A stretch of DNA of 64,000 nt from Algibacter amylolyticus (GTDB taxonomy: Bacteria > Bacteroidota > Bacteroidia > Flavobacteriales > Flavobacteriaceae): positions 62,001-126,000 of the forward strand of contig NZ_JACHGE010000004.1 in the NCBI RefSeq assembly GCF_014202225.1, given 5' to 3'. A program made the translations under genes and the position numbers. Below, piece after piece: positions 53,198 through 62,894 of this stretch; position 1 is the stretch's first letter; each line of letters starts with the position of its first letter. The notes beneath the pieces were generated by a model that was not told where the DNA came from, searched no databases, and saw nothing but the letters and a program-made list of their open reading frames with translations.

Positions 53198-54331
53198 CTA
53201 TTGTTGGTCTTTAGCTTCAGATTGTTCTTCAAAAGATTTCACCAACATTCCTGCATACGCTCCAGGAACTGGCTTTTTAAGTATTACCGTTCCGTTTGGC
53301 ACATTTTTCAAAACCACTTTAGTATCCGAAAAATAAATAGGTTTTACATCTATAACATCTAGCAAAGTATCTTTTACAACGTAAATTTGTTGCGTTTCTA
53401 GTAATAAGTTTCTATCTATTTCTATAGCATCACTTTCCTCCTTCGCATTTAAATTAGCCTCTAAGTACATACCTTCCTTTAGGTTTGTATTTTTAACTTC
53501 AATATAAGCTGTAATGGTTTGCGTTGTTGGATCTATGCTTCCGTTTACACGAGATACTTTTCCTTTGTAATTTTCGGTTTTATCTAAATTATTTAAAGCA
53601 ACATCTTCTCCTACTTTAAGTAAGTTGGCATAGATTTTACTAACAGCAACTTCCATTTCGTAAACGGATGGATCTATAAATTCCCCTAGTTTTTGTCCAC
53701 TTCTAATTAATGTACCTTCGGTAACTAAAGCTTCAGTTAAAATACCTGAAAACGGTGCAGTAATACTATATTTGGCTAAACGTTGCTCTAAATTTTTTAC
53801 ATTGTAGTAATTAGAAACTATACTTCTTCCTGTAATAAAATAGTTCTCCTTATCGGAAGTCATTTCAGGCAACTTAGGTGTTGTTTTATTTAAATCGAAA
53901 CTAGAAAGATAGTTTTGCCATTTATTAAAAATATCAGGAAAATCTAAACGTAAATCTGGCATAATTGCAGCAATGGAGTTGTAGAGATTACTTTTAGCAG
54001 ATTGTACACTTGCATAATACTCTGCTGCATCCACTTTAATTAAAGTTTGTCCAGCTCTGTATTCTTGCCCTGGCTTAAATAACTTACTTCCTTGCTTAAA
54101 TATACCTTGTACCTCGGCATAAATTTCTAATCTGCGTTTGGCTTCTAAACTTCCATTTGCAGCAATAACAATTGGAATTACACTGTTTTGAATAGTATCT
54201 GTAAAAACAGTTTTTACAACTTTTGCTTGTACAGGTTTTGGTCTGTTTTTATCTGCTATTAATTTTTTAGCATAAAAAAAAGAGGCTACTATTAGCAATA
54301 AGCCAATAATGGATAGTATAATTTTGCGCAT
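53198..54331 (-). CDS. RND periplasmic adaptor (membrane-fusion) protein
   Basis: A 377-residue adaptor with an N-terminal anchor helix (IILSIIGLLLIVASFFYAKKL). The lipoyl halves appear as YAEVQGIFKQGSKLFKPGQEYRAGQTLI and ITAPFSGILTEALVTEGTLIRSGQ, flanking a helical hairpin of about 90 residues. A beta-barrel part with NGSIDPTTQTITAYIEV follows. It is the first gene of the adaptor-pump-TolC operon and links the inner-membrane pump to the outer-membrane duct. Confidence 0.92.
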   Translation of the reverse strand: MRKIILSIIGLLLIVASFFYAKKLIADKNRPKPVQAKVVKTVFTDTIQNSVIPIVIAANGSLEAKRRLEIYAEVQGIFKQGSKLFKPGQEYRAGQTLIKVDAAEYYASVQSAKSNLYNSIAAIMPDLRLDFPDIFNKWQNYLSSFDLNKTTPKLPEMTSDKENYFITGRSIVSNYYNVKNLEQRLAKYSITAPFSGILTEALVTEGTLIRSGQKLGEFIDPSVYEMEVAVSKIYANLLKVGEDVALNNLDKTENYKGKVSRVNGSIDPTTQTITAYIEVKNTNLKEGMYLEANLNAKEESDAIEIDRNLLLETQQIYVVKDTLLDVIDVKPIYFSDTKVVLKNVPNGTVILKKPVPGAYAGMLVKSFEEQSEAKDQQ

Positions 54332-54410
54332 ACACAGAGTTTTGATAAGTATGCACGCAAAATTAGCCTATAGTTTAAGCGATAAACGTTAAAAAAAACA
54401 TAAAAAATTA

Positions 54411-56318
54411 CTAATTTTCGAACTCTTCAATTTCTAGATGAATGTCTTCCCATTTTTCCATAAAACCTTGTAAATCAGTTTTCTTTTTCTGATAATCATC
54501 AAAAAAGTTTGGTTTAGAGGTCACTTCTTCATAATTAATTTCGAGTTCTAAATCAATTGCCTTTATTTCGCGTTCTAACTGGTTAATTTTAGACTCAATA
54601 TTACTCAACTTATTATTAAGTGACTTTAATTTTTTTTGATCTTCGTAAGACTGTTGTTTTTTAACCTTTGGCGTTTCCTTAACTACCGTACGTTTTTCAA
54701 CCTCTCTTAAGTTTTCAACTTTTCGTTTTTCTAAATAATAATCAATATCACCTAGATACTGCGTTAGCTTGTGGTCCTTAAACTCATATACTAAGTTTGT
54801 TAAACCTTGTAGAAAATCACGATCATGCGACACCAAAATTAAAGTACCCTCAAAGCGCTTTAAAGCATCCTTTAATACATTTTTAGATTTTATATCTAAA
54901 TGGTTTGTTGGCTCATCCATTATAAGCACATTAAACGGTTGTAGCATCAACTTAGCTAAAGCCAAACGGTTACGCTCTCCTCCAGAAAGTACACGCACAT
55001 ATTTTTCGGCTTCGTCGCCTCTAAATAAAAACGATCCTAAAATATCTCGAACCTTACTACGGTTGGTTTCATTTGCGGCATCAATCATAGTATCTAGTAC
55101 GGTTTTATTTCCATCTAAATACTCTGCTTGATTTTGAGCAAAATATCCTATTTGTACATTATGCCCAAGTTTTAATTCACCATCATATTTAATATCGCCA
55201 ACCATAATTTTGGCTAAAGTCGATTTCCCTTGTCCGTTTTGACCAACAAAAGCGGTTTTACTATCGCGCTCAATAAGTAAATCAACTTCTTTTAAAACCT
55301 GGTTATCACCATAGGTTTTAGAAATCTTATTGGTTTCAACTACAACTTTTCCTGGTGTTATAGATACCGGGAAATTTAAGGTCATTACACTATTATCATC
55401 TTCATCAACCTCAATTCTATCAATTTTATCAAGCTTTTTAATAAGCGATTGTGCCATAGTCGCTTTTGATGCTTTAGCTCGAAACTTTTCAATTAACTTT
55501 TCGGTTTGCTCAATTTGCTTTTGCTGATTTTTTTGCGACGCCAATTGTTGGGTTCGCAATTCTTCACGCAACACTAAAAACTTAGAATACGGTTTTGGAT
55601 AATCGTATATTCTCCCTAAAGAAATTTCAATAGTTCTATTAGTAACATTATCCAAAAACATTTTATCATGCGATACAATAGCCACTGCACCTGCATAATT
55701 TCTTAAAAATCCTTCCAACCAAATAATAGATTCAATATCCAAGTGGTTGGTTGGCTCATCTAAAAGTAAAATATCATTATTCTGCAATAATAATTTTGCT
55801 AGTTCAATACGCATACGCCAGCCACCCGAAAAAGTATCGGTAAGCTTATTAAAATCTTCACGTTTAAAACCTAAACCTTGCAGTATTTTTTCGGTATCGC
55901 CTTGGTAATTGTAACCACCTTGAATTTCATATTGGTGCTGCAACTCGTTTATATCAATCATGAGCTGGTTATAGCCTTCACTTTCATAATCGGTACGTTC
56001 TGCTAATTGCGTATTAACAGCTTCCATTTTAGCTTCAAGCACTTTTATTTCGGTAAACGCTTCATACGATTCTTCTAAAACCGTTCTACCTAAAACAAAA
56101 TCAATATCCTGCTTTAAAAAGCCTATTTTAAGTTCTTTATCGGCAGCAATTTGGCCAGTATCGGGCTCCATTTCTTTCGATAAAATTTTAAGCATTGTAG
56201 ATTTTCCAGCGCCATTTTTTCCAATAAGCCCAATTCTATCGCCATTACCGAGTTTAAATGTTATGTCTTCAAAAAGGTATTCTCCTTGAAAAGAAATCGA
56301 TAAATTATGGATATTCAT
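54411..56318 (-). CDS. ABC-F family ATPase (ribosome-associated)
   Basis: About 635 residues from the ATG at 56318 (MNIHNLSISFQGEYLFEDI). Longer versions reach into the promoter of the divergent gene and are unlikely. Two ABC cassettes on one chain, each with Walker A (GKNGAGKST; GQNGQGKST), signature (FSGGWRMR; LSGGERNR) and Walker B (LLDEPTNHLD; IMDEPTNHLD), joined by the charged ABC-F linker and ending in a coiled coil (LSNIESKINQLEREIKAID). No membrane segment is present. ABC-F proteins act on the ribosome; some confer antibiotic resistance, others are housekeeping factors. This one looks like the housekeeping Uup/YheS-like type. Confidence 0.92.
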   Translation of the reverse strand: MNIHNLSISFQGEYLFEDITFKLGNGDRIGLIGKNGAGKSTMLKILSKEMEPDTGQIAADKELKIGFLKQDIDFVLGRTVLEESYEAFTEIKVLEAKMEAVNTQLAERTDYESEGYNQLMIDINELQHQYEIQGGYNYQGDTEKILQGLGFKREDFNKLTDTFSGGWRMRIELAKLLLQNNDILLLDEPTNHLDIESIIWLEGFLRNYAGAVAIVSHDKMFLDNVTNRTIEISLGRIYDYPKPYSKFLVLREELRTQQLASQKNQQKQIEQTEKLIEKFRAKASKATMAQSLIKKLDKIDRIEVDEDDNSVMTLNFPVSITPGKVVVETNKISKTYGDNQVLKEVDLLIERDSKTAFVGQNGQGKSTLAKIMVGDIKYDGELKLGHNVQIGYFAQNQAEYLDGNKTVLDTMIDAANETNRSKVRDILGSFLFRGDEAEKYVRVLSGGERNRLALAKLMLQPFNVLIMDEPTNHLDIKSKNVLKDALKRFEGTLILVSHDRDFLQGLTNLVYEFKDHKLTQYLGDIDYYLEKRKVENLREVEKRTVVKETPKVKKQQSYEDQKKLKSLNNKLSNIESKINQLEREIKAIDLELEINYEEVTSKPNFFDDYQKKKTDLQGFMEKWEDIHLEIEEFEN

Positions 56319-56406
56319 CATAGAAATGTAACTTTTGTAACAATACGTTATTAATAAAATAGTATTTTTGTATTGCAATTTCGCATGCAAAAGTACACTA
56401 AATTAT

Positions 56407-56790
56407 ATGTTTAAAAAAGGATCAAAATTATATAGCATTTTAACCGGAACTTGTCCAAAGTGTCATGAAGAATCTATGTACGTTAATACTAACCCTTATA
56501 TTCTAACCGAAGCATTAACCATGAACGAAAAATGCAGCAACTGTGGCACAAAATATAAGATTGAACCCTCATTTTTTTACGGTGCCATGTATGTTAGTTA
56601 CGCCGTAGGTATAGCTTTTGCTTTTGCCGCTTTTATTATTAGCCTTTACGTTTTTAACGCTAGCCTTAATGGTATTTTTATTTCTATAATAGTTACGCTT
56701 GTCGTTTTTATGCCCATAATAATGAGAGTTTCAAGGAACATTTGGATAAACTTTTTTATGAGTTACGATAAAACCTTAAAGAAAAAATAA
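56407..56790 (+). CDS. DUF983 family membrane protein
   Basis: About 127 residues from the ATG at 56407; the upstream frame is too close to the divergent ABC-F start. An N-terminal zinc-ribbon-like part has CPKC and CSNCGTKYKIEPSFFYGAMYV, the DUF983 hallmark, and two transmembrane helices follow (about 58-82 and 85-107). Function unknown. It is a single gene, divergent from the ABC-F gene. Confidence 0.85.
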   Translation: MFKKGSKLYSILTGTCPKCHEESMYVNTNPYILTEALTMNEKCSNCGTKYKIEPSFFYGAMYVSYAVGIAFAFAAFIISLYVFNASLNGIFISIIVTLVVFMPIIMRVSRNIWINFFMSYDKTLKKK

Positions 56791-56798
56791 TATTTTGG

Positions 56799-56893
56799 GC
56801 GTTACCCCAAAAAGGGTCGGGCTTTTCATTACAAGTCCTCGCACCTCCTTCGTCGGGCTGTGGGCTTTACACTACAATCCCTAACGCAGCACT
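56799..56893. repeat. Probable dispersed intergenic repeat
   Basis: GC-richer than its surroundings. It starts GGGCGTTACCCC and ends CCCTAACGCAGC, so the termini are inverted (GCGTTA/TAACGC), and GTCGGGCT occurs twice inside. Elements of this look are familiar between genes of flavobacterial genomes, but the copy number here cannot be tested in this window. Confidence 0.45.
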
Positions 56894-56901
56894 AAACAAA
56901 A

Positions 56902-57945
56902 TTATAAGTTAAAACGCTTAATATCAATTTCATTATCAAGAGGTTTGTTTTCCTCTATAAATCCATACAGTTGTTTAGCCACATAAGGCCCAATCATTAC
57001 ACCACGTGTTCCAAGGCCATTTAGTATGTACATATTATGGTGTATAGTATGGCTACCAACTAATGGTCGTCTGTCTTTAACCGTTGGCCTAATACCCGCT
57101 ACTTGCTGTACAACTTTATAAGGACAATTTATAAGCTTATCCAACTTTTCCAAAAGTGCCTCCTTAGCTTTTATAGTAGTTTTATACGTTAAATCTTTCC
57201 ACTCGTAGGTCGCTCCAACAATATATAAATCATCGCTCAACGGAATTAAAAACACGCCAGCTTTTAAAACAAAGTCTATATTTAGATTAGGAGCATGTAT
57301 GGTTAACAATTCACCTTTAGCTGGATTTAGTGGTAACGTATTAAAAAACGGATTTAAACGTATACCAGAGCCTTCTGCAAACACAATATACTTGGCTGTT
57401 ATATCTTTATAGCCTAAAGCCTCATCAGTAATATGTAAGCTTTCACAGTTAAAGGTAGACTCTATAAGGATATTACCTTCTGTAAGTTCAGCTTTATAGC
57501 CTTTAATCATGGTATTAACATCAATCCTACCCGTTTCTAAAACTTCACCAAAACCAAAAGGAGCATCAATAGCCTTATTTATATTTTTAATAATATTCGT
57601 AGAAAGATATCTTGTTAACAATGGTTTATCCGAAGCCGAAAACCAATCGTTCTGTTCTTCTAGCGAAGCAAATTTTCTGAACACGGGAATTTTATAATCC
57701 AACTTTAAGTTTAATCGCTTCTCGATCCCTGCATAAAGTGGTAACGCAATATCTAATTGCTCGGTACTTTTCCATACTGAAGTAAAGCGTTTTAAAACCA
57801 CAGGATTATATAAACCACCCGCAACTGAAGATGATTGCTGAGAGCAATCATCAAAAACCACAAACGACTTACCATTTGCTCTTAATTGCTCACAAAAACT
57901 AATACCAGCAATTCCAATACCAACAATAATATAATCTACTTCCAT
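56902..57945 (-). CDS. FAD-dependent oxidoreductase (DAO family)
   Basis: A 347-residue flavoenzyme with the dinucleotide-binding GIGIAG motif near the N terminus (DYIIVGIGIAGISFCEQL) and, near the C terminus, the FAD-closing QVAGIRPTVKDRRPLVGSH and LNGLGTRGVMIGPYVA segments of D-amino-acid-oxidase-like proteins. The substrate could be an amine or amino acid; it may also act in tRNA modification, like the related MnmC domain. Nothing in its surroundings settles this. A single gene, 115 bp downstream of the gldN terminator region on the same strand. Confidence 0.85.
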   Translation of the reverse strand: MEVDYIIVGIGIAGISFCEQLRANGKSFVVFDDCSQQSSSVAGGLYNPVVLKRFTSVWKSTEQLDIALPLYAGIEKRLNLKLDYKIPVFRKFASLEEQNDWFSASDKPLLTRYLSTNIIKNINKAIDAPFGFGEVLETGRIDVNTMIKGYKAELTEGNILIESTFNCESLHITDEALGYKDITAKYIVFAEGSGIRLNPFFNTLPLNPAKGELLTIHAPNLNIDFVLKAGVFLIPLSDDLYIVGATYEWKDLTYKTTIKAKEALLEKLDKLINCPYKVVQQVAGIRPTVKDRRPLVGSHTIHHNMYILNGLGTRGVMIGPYVAKQLYGFIEENKPLDNEIDIKRFNL

Positions 57946-58006
57946 ATTGGGCGCAAAGATAGTTAGAATGTTTAAAAAAAGAACTCAAAGTAATTTTAGG
58001 CATAAA

Positions 58007-58036
58007 AAAAACGCCCACTAAAAAGTGGGCGTTTTT
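58007..58036 (-). terminator. Terminator of the gld operon
   Basis: Perfect 13-bp arms AAAAACGCCCACT and AGTGGGCGTTTTT with loop AAAA, followed on the minus strand by a further T-run. It lies 25 bp past the gldN stop codon. Confidence 0.9.
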
Positions 58037-58060
58037 AATATTTTATAAGACTATTATGGC

Positions 58061-58951
58061 TTAATACGTCCACATATCTAATTCAAAATCTCTAATTTTA
58101 TCTTTGATTCTTTCAGATTCAAGTAATTGCATTAAAGCATTTTGTGATACATATTCTGATATAGCTCTATCATTTTGCACATTTTCTTCTTTAAAAATAT
58201 ATCCTTGAAAACGTCTTGCGTTCAACACGTGATCAAAAGAAAATGGCATCGAACTATTTTTGTTGTTAAAAGATTTTGCTTCGTGAAGCACTTCTCTAGC
58301 ATCAGGGAAAAACACCCAAAATAAAGGAACTAAATCTGGCTCTGAGTCATCAATAAAGTTAACATCTGGAGCTACAGGAGCAATTCCTAAAAGTCTGTAC
58401 TTCATCTCCGCTTGACGCTTATCAAAATACCAAAGACCTTTAATATGATATTCTCTAATATCAGCAGCTGTAATTTCTCTTTTGTTAATGTATTCTGCAG
58501 ATAAGGTTTCACCAGCATTTAATTGTTCAATACCATACTCGGTAGTATCAATCATAGTTAATGCGCCTTGAATATCTTTTAACGTACGTTTTGTTGTAAA
58601 ATAAGAATCATCATAAATGTTTTCTATTTTTCCGTTTTTTATGTTTTTCATAAGTACGTCGTACAACGATCTTCTATCACTACCAATATTGTTTGTATCA
58701 ATTGGATAGTATAGTGGAAAGTTTGCACGCTCATCAAGCACAATCTTTTCCCAAGTCATCTTAGAAAAAAGAATATCTCTATCATCAACATACCCATATT
58801 CTAAAGGCTTGTCATTGTCGACTGCTTTTTGAGACTCCGTTCTTACCCCAATTTCTTCAGGACTTTTAGCATTAAGAATATTTGCTTGTGCGAATAGACT
58901 CGATACTGTAAAAACAGTAGCAACGGTTAATAAAAAACTTTTTACGTTCAT
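58061..58951 (-). CDS. gldN: Gliding motility / type IX secretion protein GldN
   Basis: A 296-residue periplasmic protein with a signal peptide (MNVKSFLLTVATVFTVSSLFAQ). The body carries the GldN stretch DDRDILFSKMTWEKIVLDER, NFPLYYPID and PLFWVFFPDAREVLHEAKSF. GldN forms a ring with GldK at the outer membrane, part of the type IX secretion machinery that also drives gliding. It is the last gene of the gldK-L-M-N operon and is followed by a strong terminator. Confidence 0.97.
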   Translation of the reverse strand: MNVKSFLLTVATVFTVSSLFAQANILNAKSPEEIGVRTESQKAVDNDKPLEYGYVDDRDILFSKMTWEKIVLDERANFPLYYPIDTNNIGSDRRSLYDVLMKNIKNGKIENIYDDSYFTTKRTLKDIQGALTMIDTTEYGIEQLNAGETLSAEYINKREITAADIREYHIKGLWYFDKRQAEMKYRLLGIAPVAPDVNFIDDSEPDLVPLFWVFFPDAREVLHEAKSFNNKNSSMPFSFDHVLNARRFQGYIFKEENVQNDRAISEYVSQNALMQLLESERIKDKIRDFELDMWTY

Positions 58952-59023
58952 CTTAATTTTTATTTTACATTCTAATTGCTAGAGATAACCTTTGTTTATT
59001 TAAAGTTATCTCTAACAGATTTT

Positions 59024-60586
59024 TTAATTTGTAAGTTCTACAAAAACTGGTGATACTTTTTTAAGTATAACACTTACACCACTTGCTTTAGCTTCAATAT
59101 CAAATATTTGCACTCCAGATCCACGCTTAGCTTTTGCTAAAGCAGCTTGAGCTCTACTATCTAACTTATTTCCTTTAACATTTATTGTGGGCTGTCCAGG
59201 AACTTTAAATTTAAATCCTGAAACTCTTAAAGGTAATTCAAAATCGAAATCTTCAAATTTAGCACCAATAGTAGAAATTTTAAGACTGTTACGTTGCATT
59301 TTAATAGCTCCATCTTCACCTCTAATTGTACCTGTTGGTTTTGGTAAATCTTTAATTCTAAATTTAGCATTATCGGTTACTTTTCCACCATCTGGTAATG
59401 TACCAGTTACGTTGATAGTAACTTCTCTACCTTTAATTTTTGTAGCATCCATTACATAGCTACTACCAGAACCTCTAGATAATCCTTGAGCACTAGCACT
59501 TACTTTATTATCTGGAACACCAGCAAAAGAAATAGTCATTGGGTTTTTAACACCTCTATAAACAACATTCATTTTATCTGCTGAGATTGTAGCAGAATTT
59601 GGCTTTGCTACAGTTGCGAATGTAGATTTAACAGGTACTTCAATTTCTTCACCATCTTGAGCAAAGATTAATTTACCTTCAATCTTATGTTCGCCAACTC
59701 CACCTGTTCCTATTTTTAACTTAACCTTACCATCTTCAATAGAATATTGGTTTGGAGAAAGCTTTCTACCATCTAAAGTTAATTCAACTCTACTTGGTTT
59801 AGTAGATGCATCTTTACGACCTAATACAATTTGTCCATCAAACTGCTCACCATTAAAGTAAGCTGATTTTGAAGTTTCCATTAAGGTAGTATAGTTTGTC
59901 ATTGACACCTCACTCGAAAGTGTTCCTGCTAACATATTTGATAATATTTCAGACTCTGTAGTTTTAATATCAGATTGTAGCTGAGTCATTTTAGTTAAAG
60001 AAGCCACTAAAGGAAATCCTTTGTAGTGGTAATCTAACCAATCCACTTTAATGCCGTCTCTATTTTCAACTTCAGCAGTGCTAAACTTATCGTTTACTTG
60101 TTTTATTACAGACTCCATACCCTTTTCGCCTGCTAAGATGTTTGCAACACCTTCTCTAAAACCTTTCATGTGAGCTAAAAACTCTTTTCCTTCTTTAGTA
60201 ACAATACCGCCTTTAAAGAAATTTTGGTCTAGGTAATCAGCCTTATCCATAATTTCATAATCCTTCTTGTCTTCCAACTTAGCAGTCATTTTACCTTTTA
60301 AGCCTTCTAAATAGGCATCAAATTTATGCGCTAAATCGTCAATTTGATCAGCTTTAGCTTTTAAAGGCTTGTACTTTTCTGGTTGATCTTCCGCTTTCAC
60401 ATCTAAACTTGCAACAAAACTAGCATTTCTTGCTTCTGTTGCTTGGTTAGATTCCGTAAGCTTTTCGTTCATTAATCCGAAGGCTGAAAGCACTTCTTTC
60501 GACATATTTAAAGCTAGCATCGCTATAAATATTAAATACATCAGATTAATCATTTTTTGTCTTGGGGTTTCTTTTCCTCCTGCCAT
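59024..60586 (-). CDS. gldM: Gliding motility / type IX secretion motor protein GldM
   Basis: A 520-residue protein with one N-terminal membrane helix (MINLMYLIFIAMLALNMS) and a long periplasmic part of stacked helical and beta domains. GldM dimers pass through the periplasm and, with GldL, form the proton-driven motor of type IX secretion and gliding. The start AGGKETPRQKMINLMYLIF is typical of the family. It lies 54 bp after gldL and 72 bp before gldN. Confidence 0.97.
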   Translation of the reverse strand: MAGGKETPRQKMINLMYLIFIAMLALNMSKEVLSAFGLMNEKLTESNQATEARNASFVASLDVKAEDQPEKYKPLKAKADQIDDLAHKFDAYLEGLKGKMTAKLEDKKDYEIMDKADYLDQNFFKGGIVTKEGKEFLAHMKGFREGVANILAGEKGMESVIKQVNDKFSTAEVENRDGIKVDWLDYHYKGFPLVASLTKMTQLQSDIKTTESEILSNMLAGTLSSEVSMTNYTTLMETSKSAYFNGEQFDGQIVLGRKDASTKPSRVELTLDGRKLSPNQYSIEDGKVKLKIGTGGVGEHKIEGKLIFAQDGEEIEVPVKSTFATVAKPNSATISADKMNVVYRGVKNPMTISFAGVPDNKVSASAQGLSRGSGSSYVMDATKIKGREVTINVTGTLPDGGKVTDNAKFRIKDLPKPTGTIRGEDGAIKMQRNSLKISTIGAKFEDFDFELPLRVSGFKFKVPGQPTINVKGNKLDSRAQAALAKAKRGSGVQIFDIEAKASGVSVILKKVSPVFVELTN

Positions 60587-60640
60587 GTTTAATTAGGTTT
60601 TTTGGTTAATTTTAATTTGGGATTATTTATTAACTCCTAA

Positions 60641-61282
60641 TTATTTATTCATTGCAGATAACATACCTCCATAAACACCATTTAATGATGATAAGTTAGA
60701 CGCTAAAGATTGCATTTGCTCTTTTAATTTTGCGGCGTTTTCAACAGACTCTTCATTGATAGATTGTTGCTTAGTTGCACTATCTAACTGCACTTTGTAT
60801 AAGCTGTTTAATGATTCCATTTGAGCAGCTGCTAAAGATAACTCTTCACCATATTTCTTAGTTGCTTCAACAGAATCCACTGTAGACGACATGTTTTTTG
60901 CAGCGCCTTCAAATCCTCTGATGCTTTCTCCTAAGCTAGCGATTAATTCACCATCAATTTTTGCTTCTTTTAATAAGTTATCTAATTTTTGAGATAACAA
61001 TCCCTGAGCATCTTCATTTCCAGCTCCAGCTTTTGCACTAGCTTTTCCTCCTGCTAATTCTGGATATACTAAAGACCAATCAACTTCTTCGTCAATAGGT
61101 TCGAATGCTGATAATGCGAAAATAATTGCTTCTGTTACCAGACCTATAGTTAACATAACGTTACCTGTTAAAGGTCCTATTTCAAAGTGAATGATTTTGA
61201 ATAGGGCACCAACGATTACAATTGCTGCTCCTAGGCCATAAGCCATTCCCATAAATTTCTTTTTTGCTCTTGAACTTGCCAT
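60641..61282 (-). CDS. gldL: Gliding motility / type IX secretion motor protein GldL
   Basis: A 213-residue inner-membrane protein with two N-terminal transmembrane helices (about 10-30 and 38-60); the second includes the conserved Glu in GLVTEAIIFALSAFEP, known to matter for proton coupling. The rest is a cytoplasmic helical tail. It surrounds the GldM helices in the motor complex. Confidence 0.97.
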   Translation of the reverse strand: MASSRAKKKFMGMAYGLGAAIVIVGALFKIIHFEIGPLTGNVMLTIGLVTEAIIFALSAFEPIDEEVDWSLVYPELAGGKASAKAGAGNEDAQGLLSQKLDNLLKEAKIDGELIASLGESIRGFEGAAKNMSSTVDSVEATKKYGEELSLAAAQMESLNSLYKVQLDSATKQQSINEESVENAAKLKEQMQSLASNLSSLNGVYGGMLSAMNK

Positions 61283-61365
61283 AATTTTAGATTTTAGTTT
61301 TAAGTAGGTTTTTTTTTACTTAAGTAGGTTAATATAATTATTATTAATTGATTTGGATTAAACTT

Positions 61366-62736
61366 TTATTGACCGTTACTAGTTACTTGTGTCCCCATAT
61401 AATCTTGCACGGTTCTGAATCCTATATAACTCCTTGCGGAATCAGCGTATTCATAATCTCTTGAACTTACTTGTAAAAAGTAGGCTACATCTTTCCACGA
61501 TCCACCTCTTACAATTTTTCGTTTATTTTCACTATCATTTACACTCGGGTTAATACTCGATGTATATTGATAAGATGAAGGATCGTAAGATGCATTCACC
61601 CATTCTGATACGTTACCAGCCATGTTATATAAATTATAATCATTTGGCTCGTAAGATTTTGCTTCTACTGTATATAACGCTTGATCCGCTGCATAATCTC
61701 CTCTTACAGGTTTAAAGTTTGCCATAAAGCAACCTCTATCACTTTTTGTATAAGGCCCTCCCCAAGGATAGGTTGCAGCTTGCAGGCCACCACGAGCAGA
61801 ATACTCCCACTCAGCTTCAGATGGCAATCTAAATGTATTTACCATTTGAGCTCCTTTTTTAGATTTTTGGTAAGAGTTCTTGTTTATCGTTCTCCACTCA
61901 CAAAATGCTTTAGCTTGTTTCCAAGTTACACCTACAACAGGGTAATCGCTATAAGCATCATGCCAGAAATAATCGTTATGCATTGGCTCGTTATAAGAAT
62001 ATGCGAAATCTCTAATCCAAACTGTTGTATCAGGATAAATTTCTAATTCTTCTTTTATAATAACATCACTACGCTTAACACCTCTATTTCTCGCAGCCTC
62101 TTGAATATCCATGTGGCTGTATTGGAATTTAAATTTAGTAACATCCCATGTACGTTGCCCATTGTAAGACTCTTCTAAAGGTAAATACATGGTATCCATA
62201 ACCTCGGCATAGTATTCGTCTAAATACTCTGAAGTATCAAAGATTAAATCAATGTCTTTATTAATTTTTCTGCCTTCGTAGCCTGTTGGCCCTAAACCAG
62301 TATAATTGTCATACATGTATTTTTCGTAAACAGACATGTTTTCTGGGTCTGCATCACTAAATGCAAATTCGCCAATAGTACCTTCATCCGCCTGAGTTAA
62401 ACCCACTTCGTCTGCTAATACGGCTAGTTTCATTCTAACGATAGAATCTCTTACCCAGTTTACAAACTGACGGTACTCGCTGTTTGTAATTTCTGTAGCA
62501 TCCATGTAAATGGCTCTAACAGTAACAGTTTTAGAAGGAGCATCCTGCACTCCTGCAAGATCATCATCCGCCTTACCCATTATAAATGCGCCTCCAGGAA
62601 TTAGCTCCATGCCAAAAGGCTTCTCTGGATGCCACTTTTTTCCTTGAACACCAACTAGTTCGCCTCTATTTTTAGAGCCACAACTTGCTAACATTGCAAA
62701 AACTGAGGTTAACAATATAAATTTCTTAATATTCAT
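61366..62736 (-). CDS. gldK: Gliding motility / type IX secretion lipoprotein GldK
   Basis: About 456 residues from the ATG at 62736; the longer frame adds 17 residues in front of the signal peptide and is unlikely. The lipoprotein signal is MNIKKFILLTSVFAMLASC. The body is a formylglycine-generating-enzyme-like fold: MELIPGGAFIMGKADDD, FRLPSEAEWEYSARGG, YNMAGNVSEWV, IVRGGSWKD and YIGFRTV. GldK pairs with GldN in the outer-membrane ring. It is the first gene of the gld operon. Confidence 0.97.
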   Translation of the reverse strand: MNIKKFILLTSVFAMLASCGSKNRGELVGVQGKKWHPEKPFGMELIPGGAFIMGKADDDLAGVQDAPSKTVTVRAIYMDATEITNSEYRQFVNWVRDSIVRMKLAVLADEVGLTQADEGTIGEFAFSDADPENMSVYEKYMYDNYTGLGPTGYEGRKINKDIDLIFDTSEYLDEYYAEVMDTMYLPLEESYNGQRTWDVTKFKFQYSHMDIQEAARNRGVKRSDVIIKEELEIYPDTTVWIRDFAYSYNEPMHNDYFWHDAYSDYPVVGVTWKQAKAFCEWRTINKNSYQKSKKGAQMVNTFRLPSEAEWEYSARGGLQAATYPWGGPYTKSDRGCFMANFKPVRGDYAADQALYTVEAKSYEPNDYNLYNMAGNVSEWVNASYDPSSYQYTSSINPSVNDSENKRKIVRGGSWKDVAYFLQVSSRDYEYADSARSYIGFRTVQDYMGTQVTSNGQ

Positions 62737-62894
62737 AGAAAACTTGAGGTTAATTATTTTAAGCTTCATTATTGAGAGCGTAAACATATTTATATATTTT
62801 TAATAAAACAACTTTTTATCCAAAAAAATAACATTTCGTCGTAAAAATTCAGCTTTTAAACGATGAAATTGGTATTTCAACTAAATTCTATTCT

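Noticed and set aside
48689-54331. Heavy-metal (CusA-type) RND system
   Set aside because: No Met-rich metal relay or metal-binding adaptor motifs were seen; the drug/hydrophobe type fits better.
59187-59459. Plus-strand open frame inside gldM, and similar antisense frames inside pfk, hsdM, the P-type ATPase and RND genes
   Set aside because: They are antisense shadows of well-identified genes, with no family resemblance or promoter.
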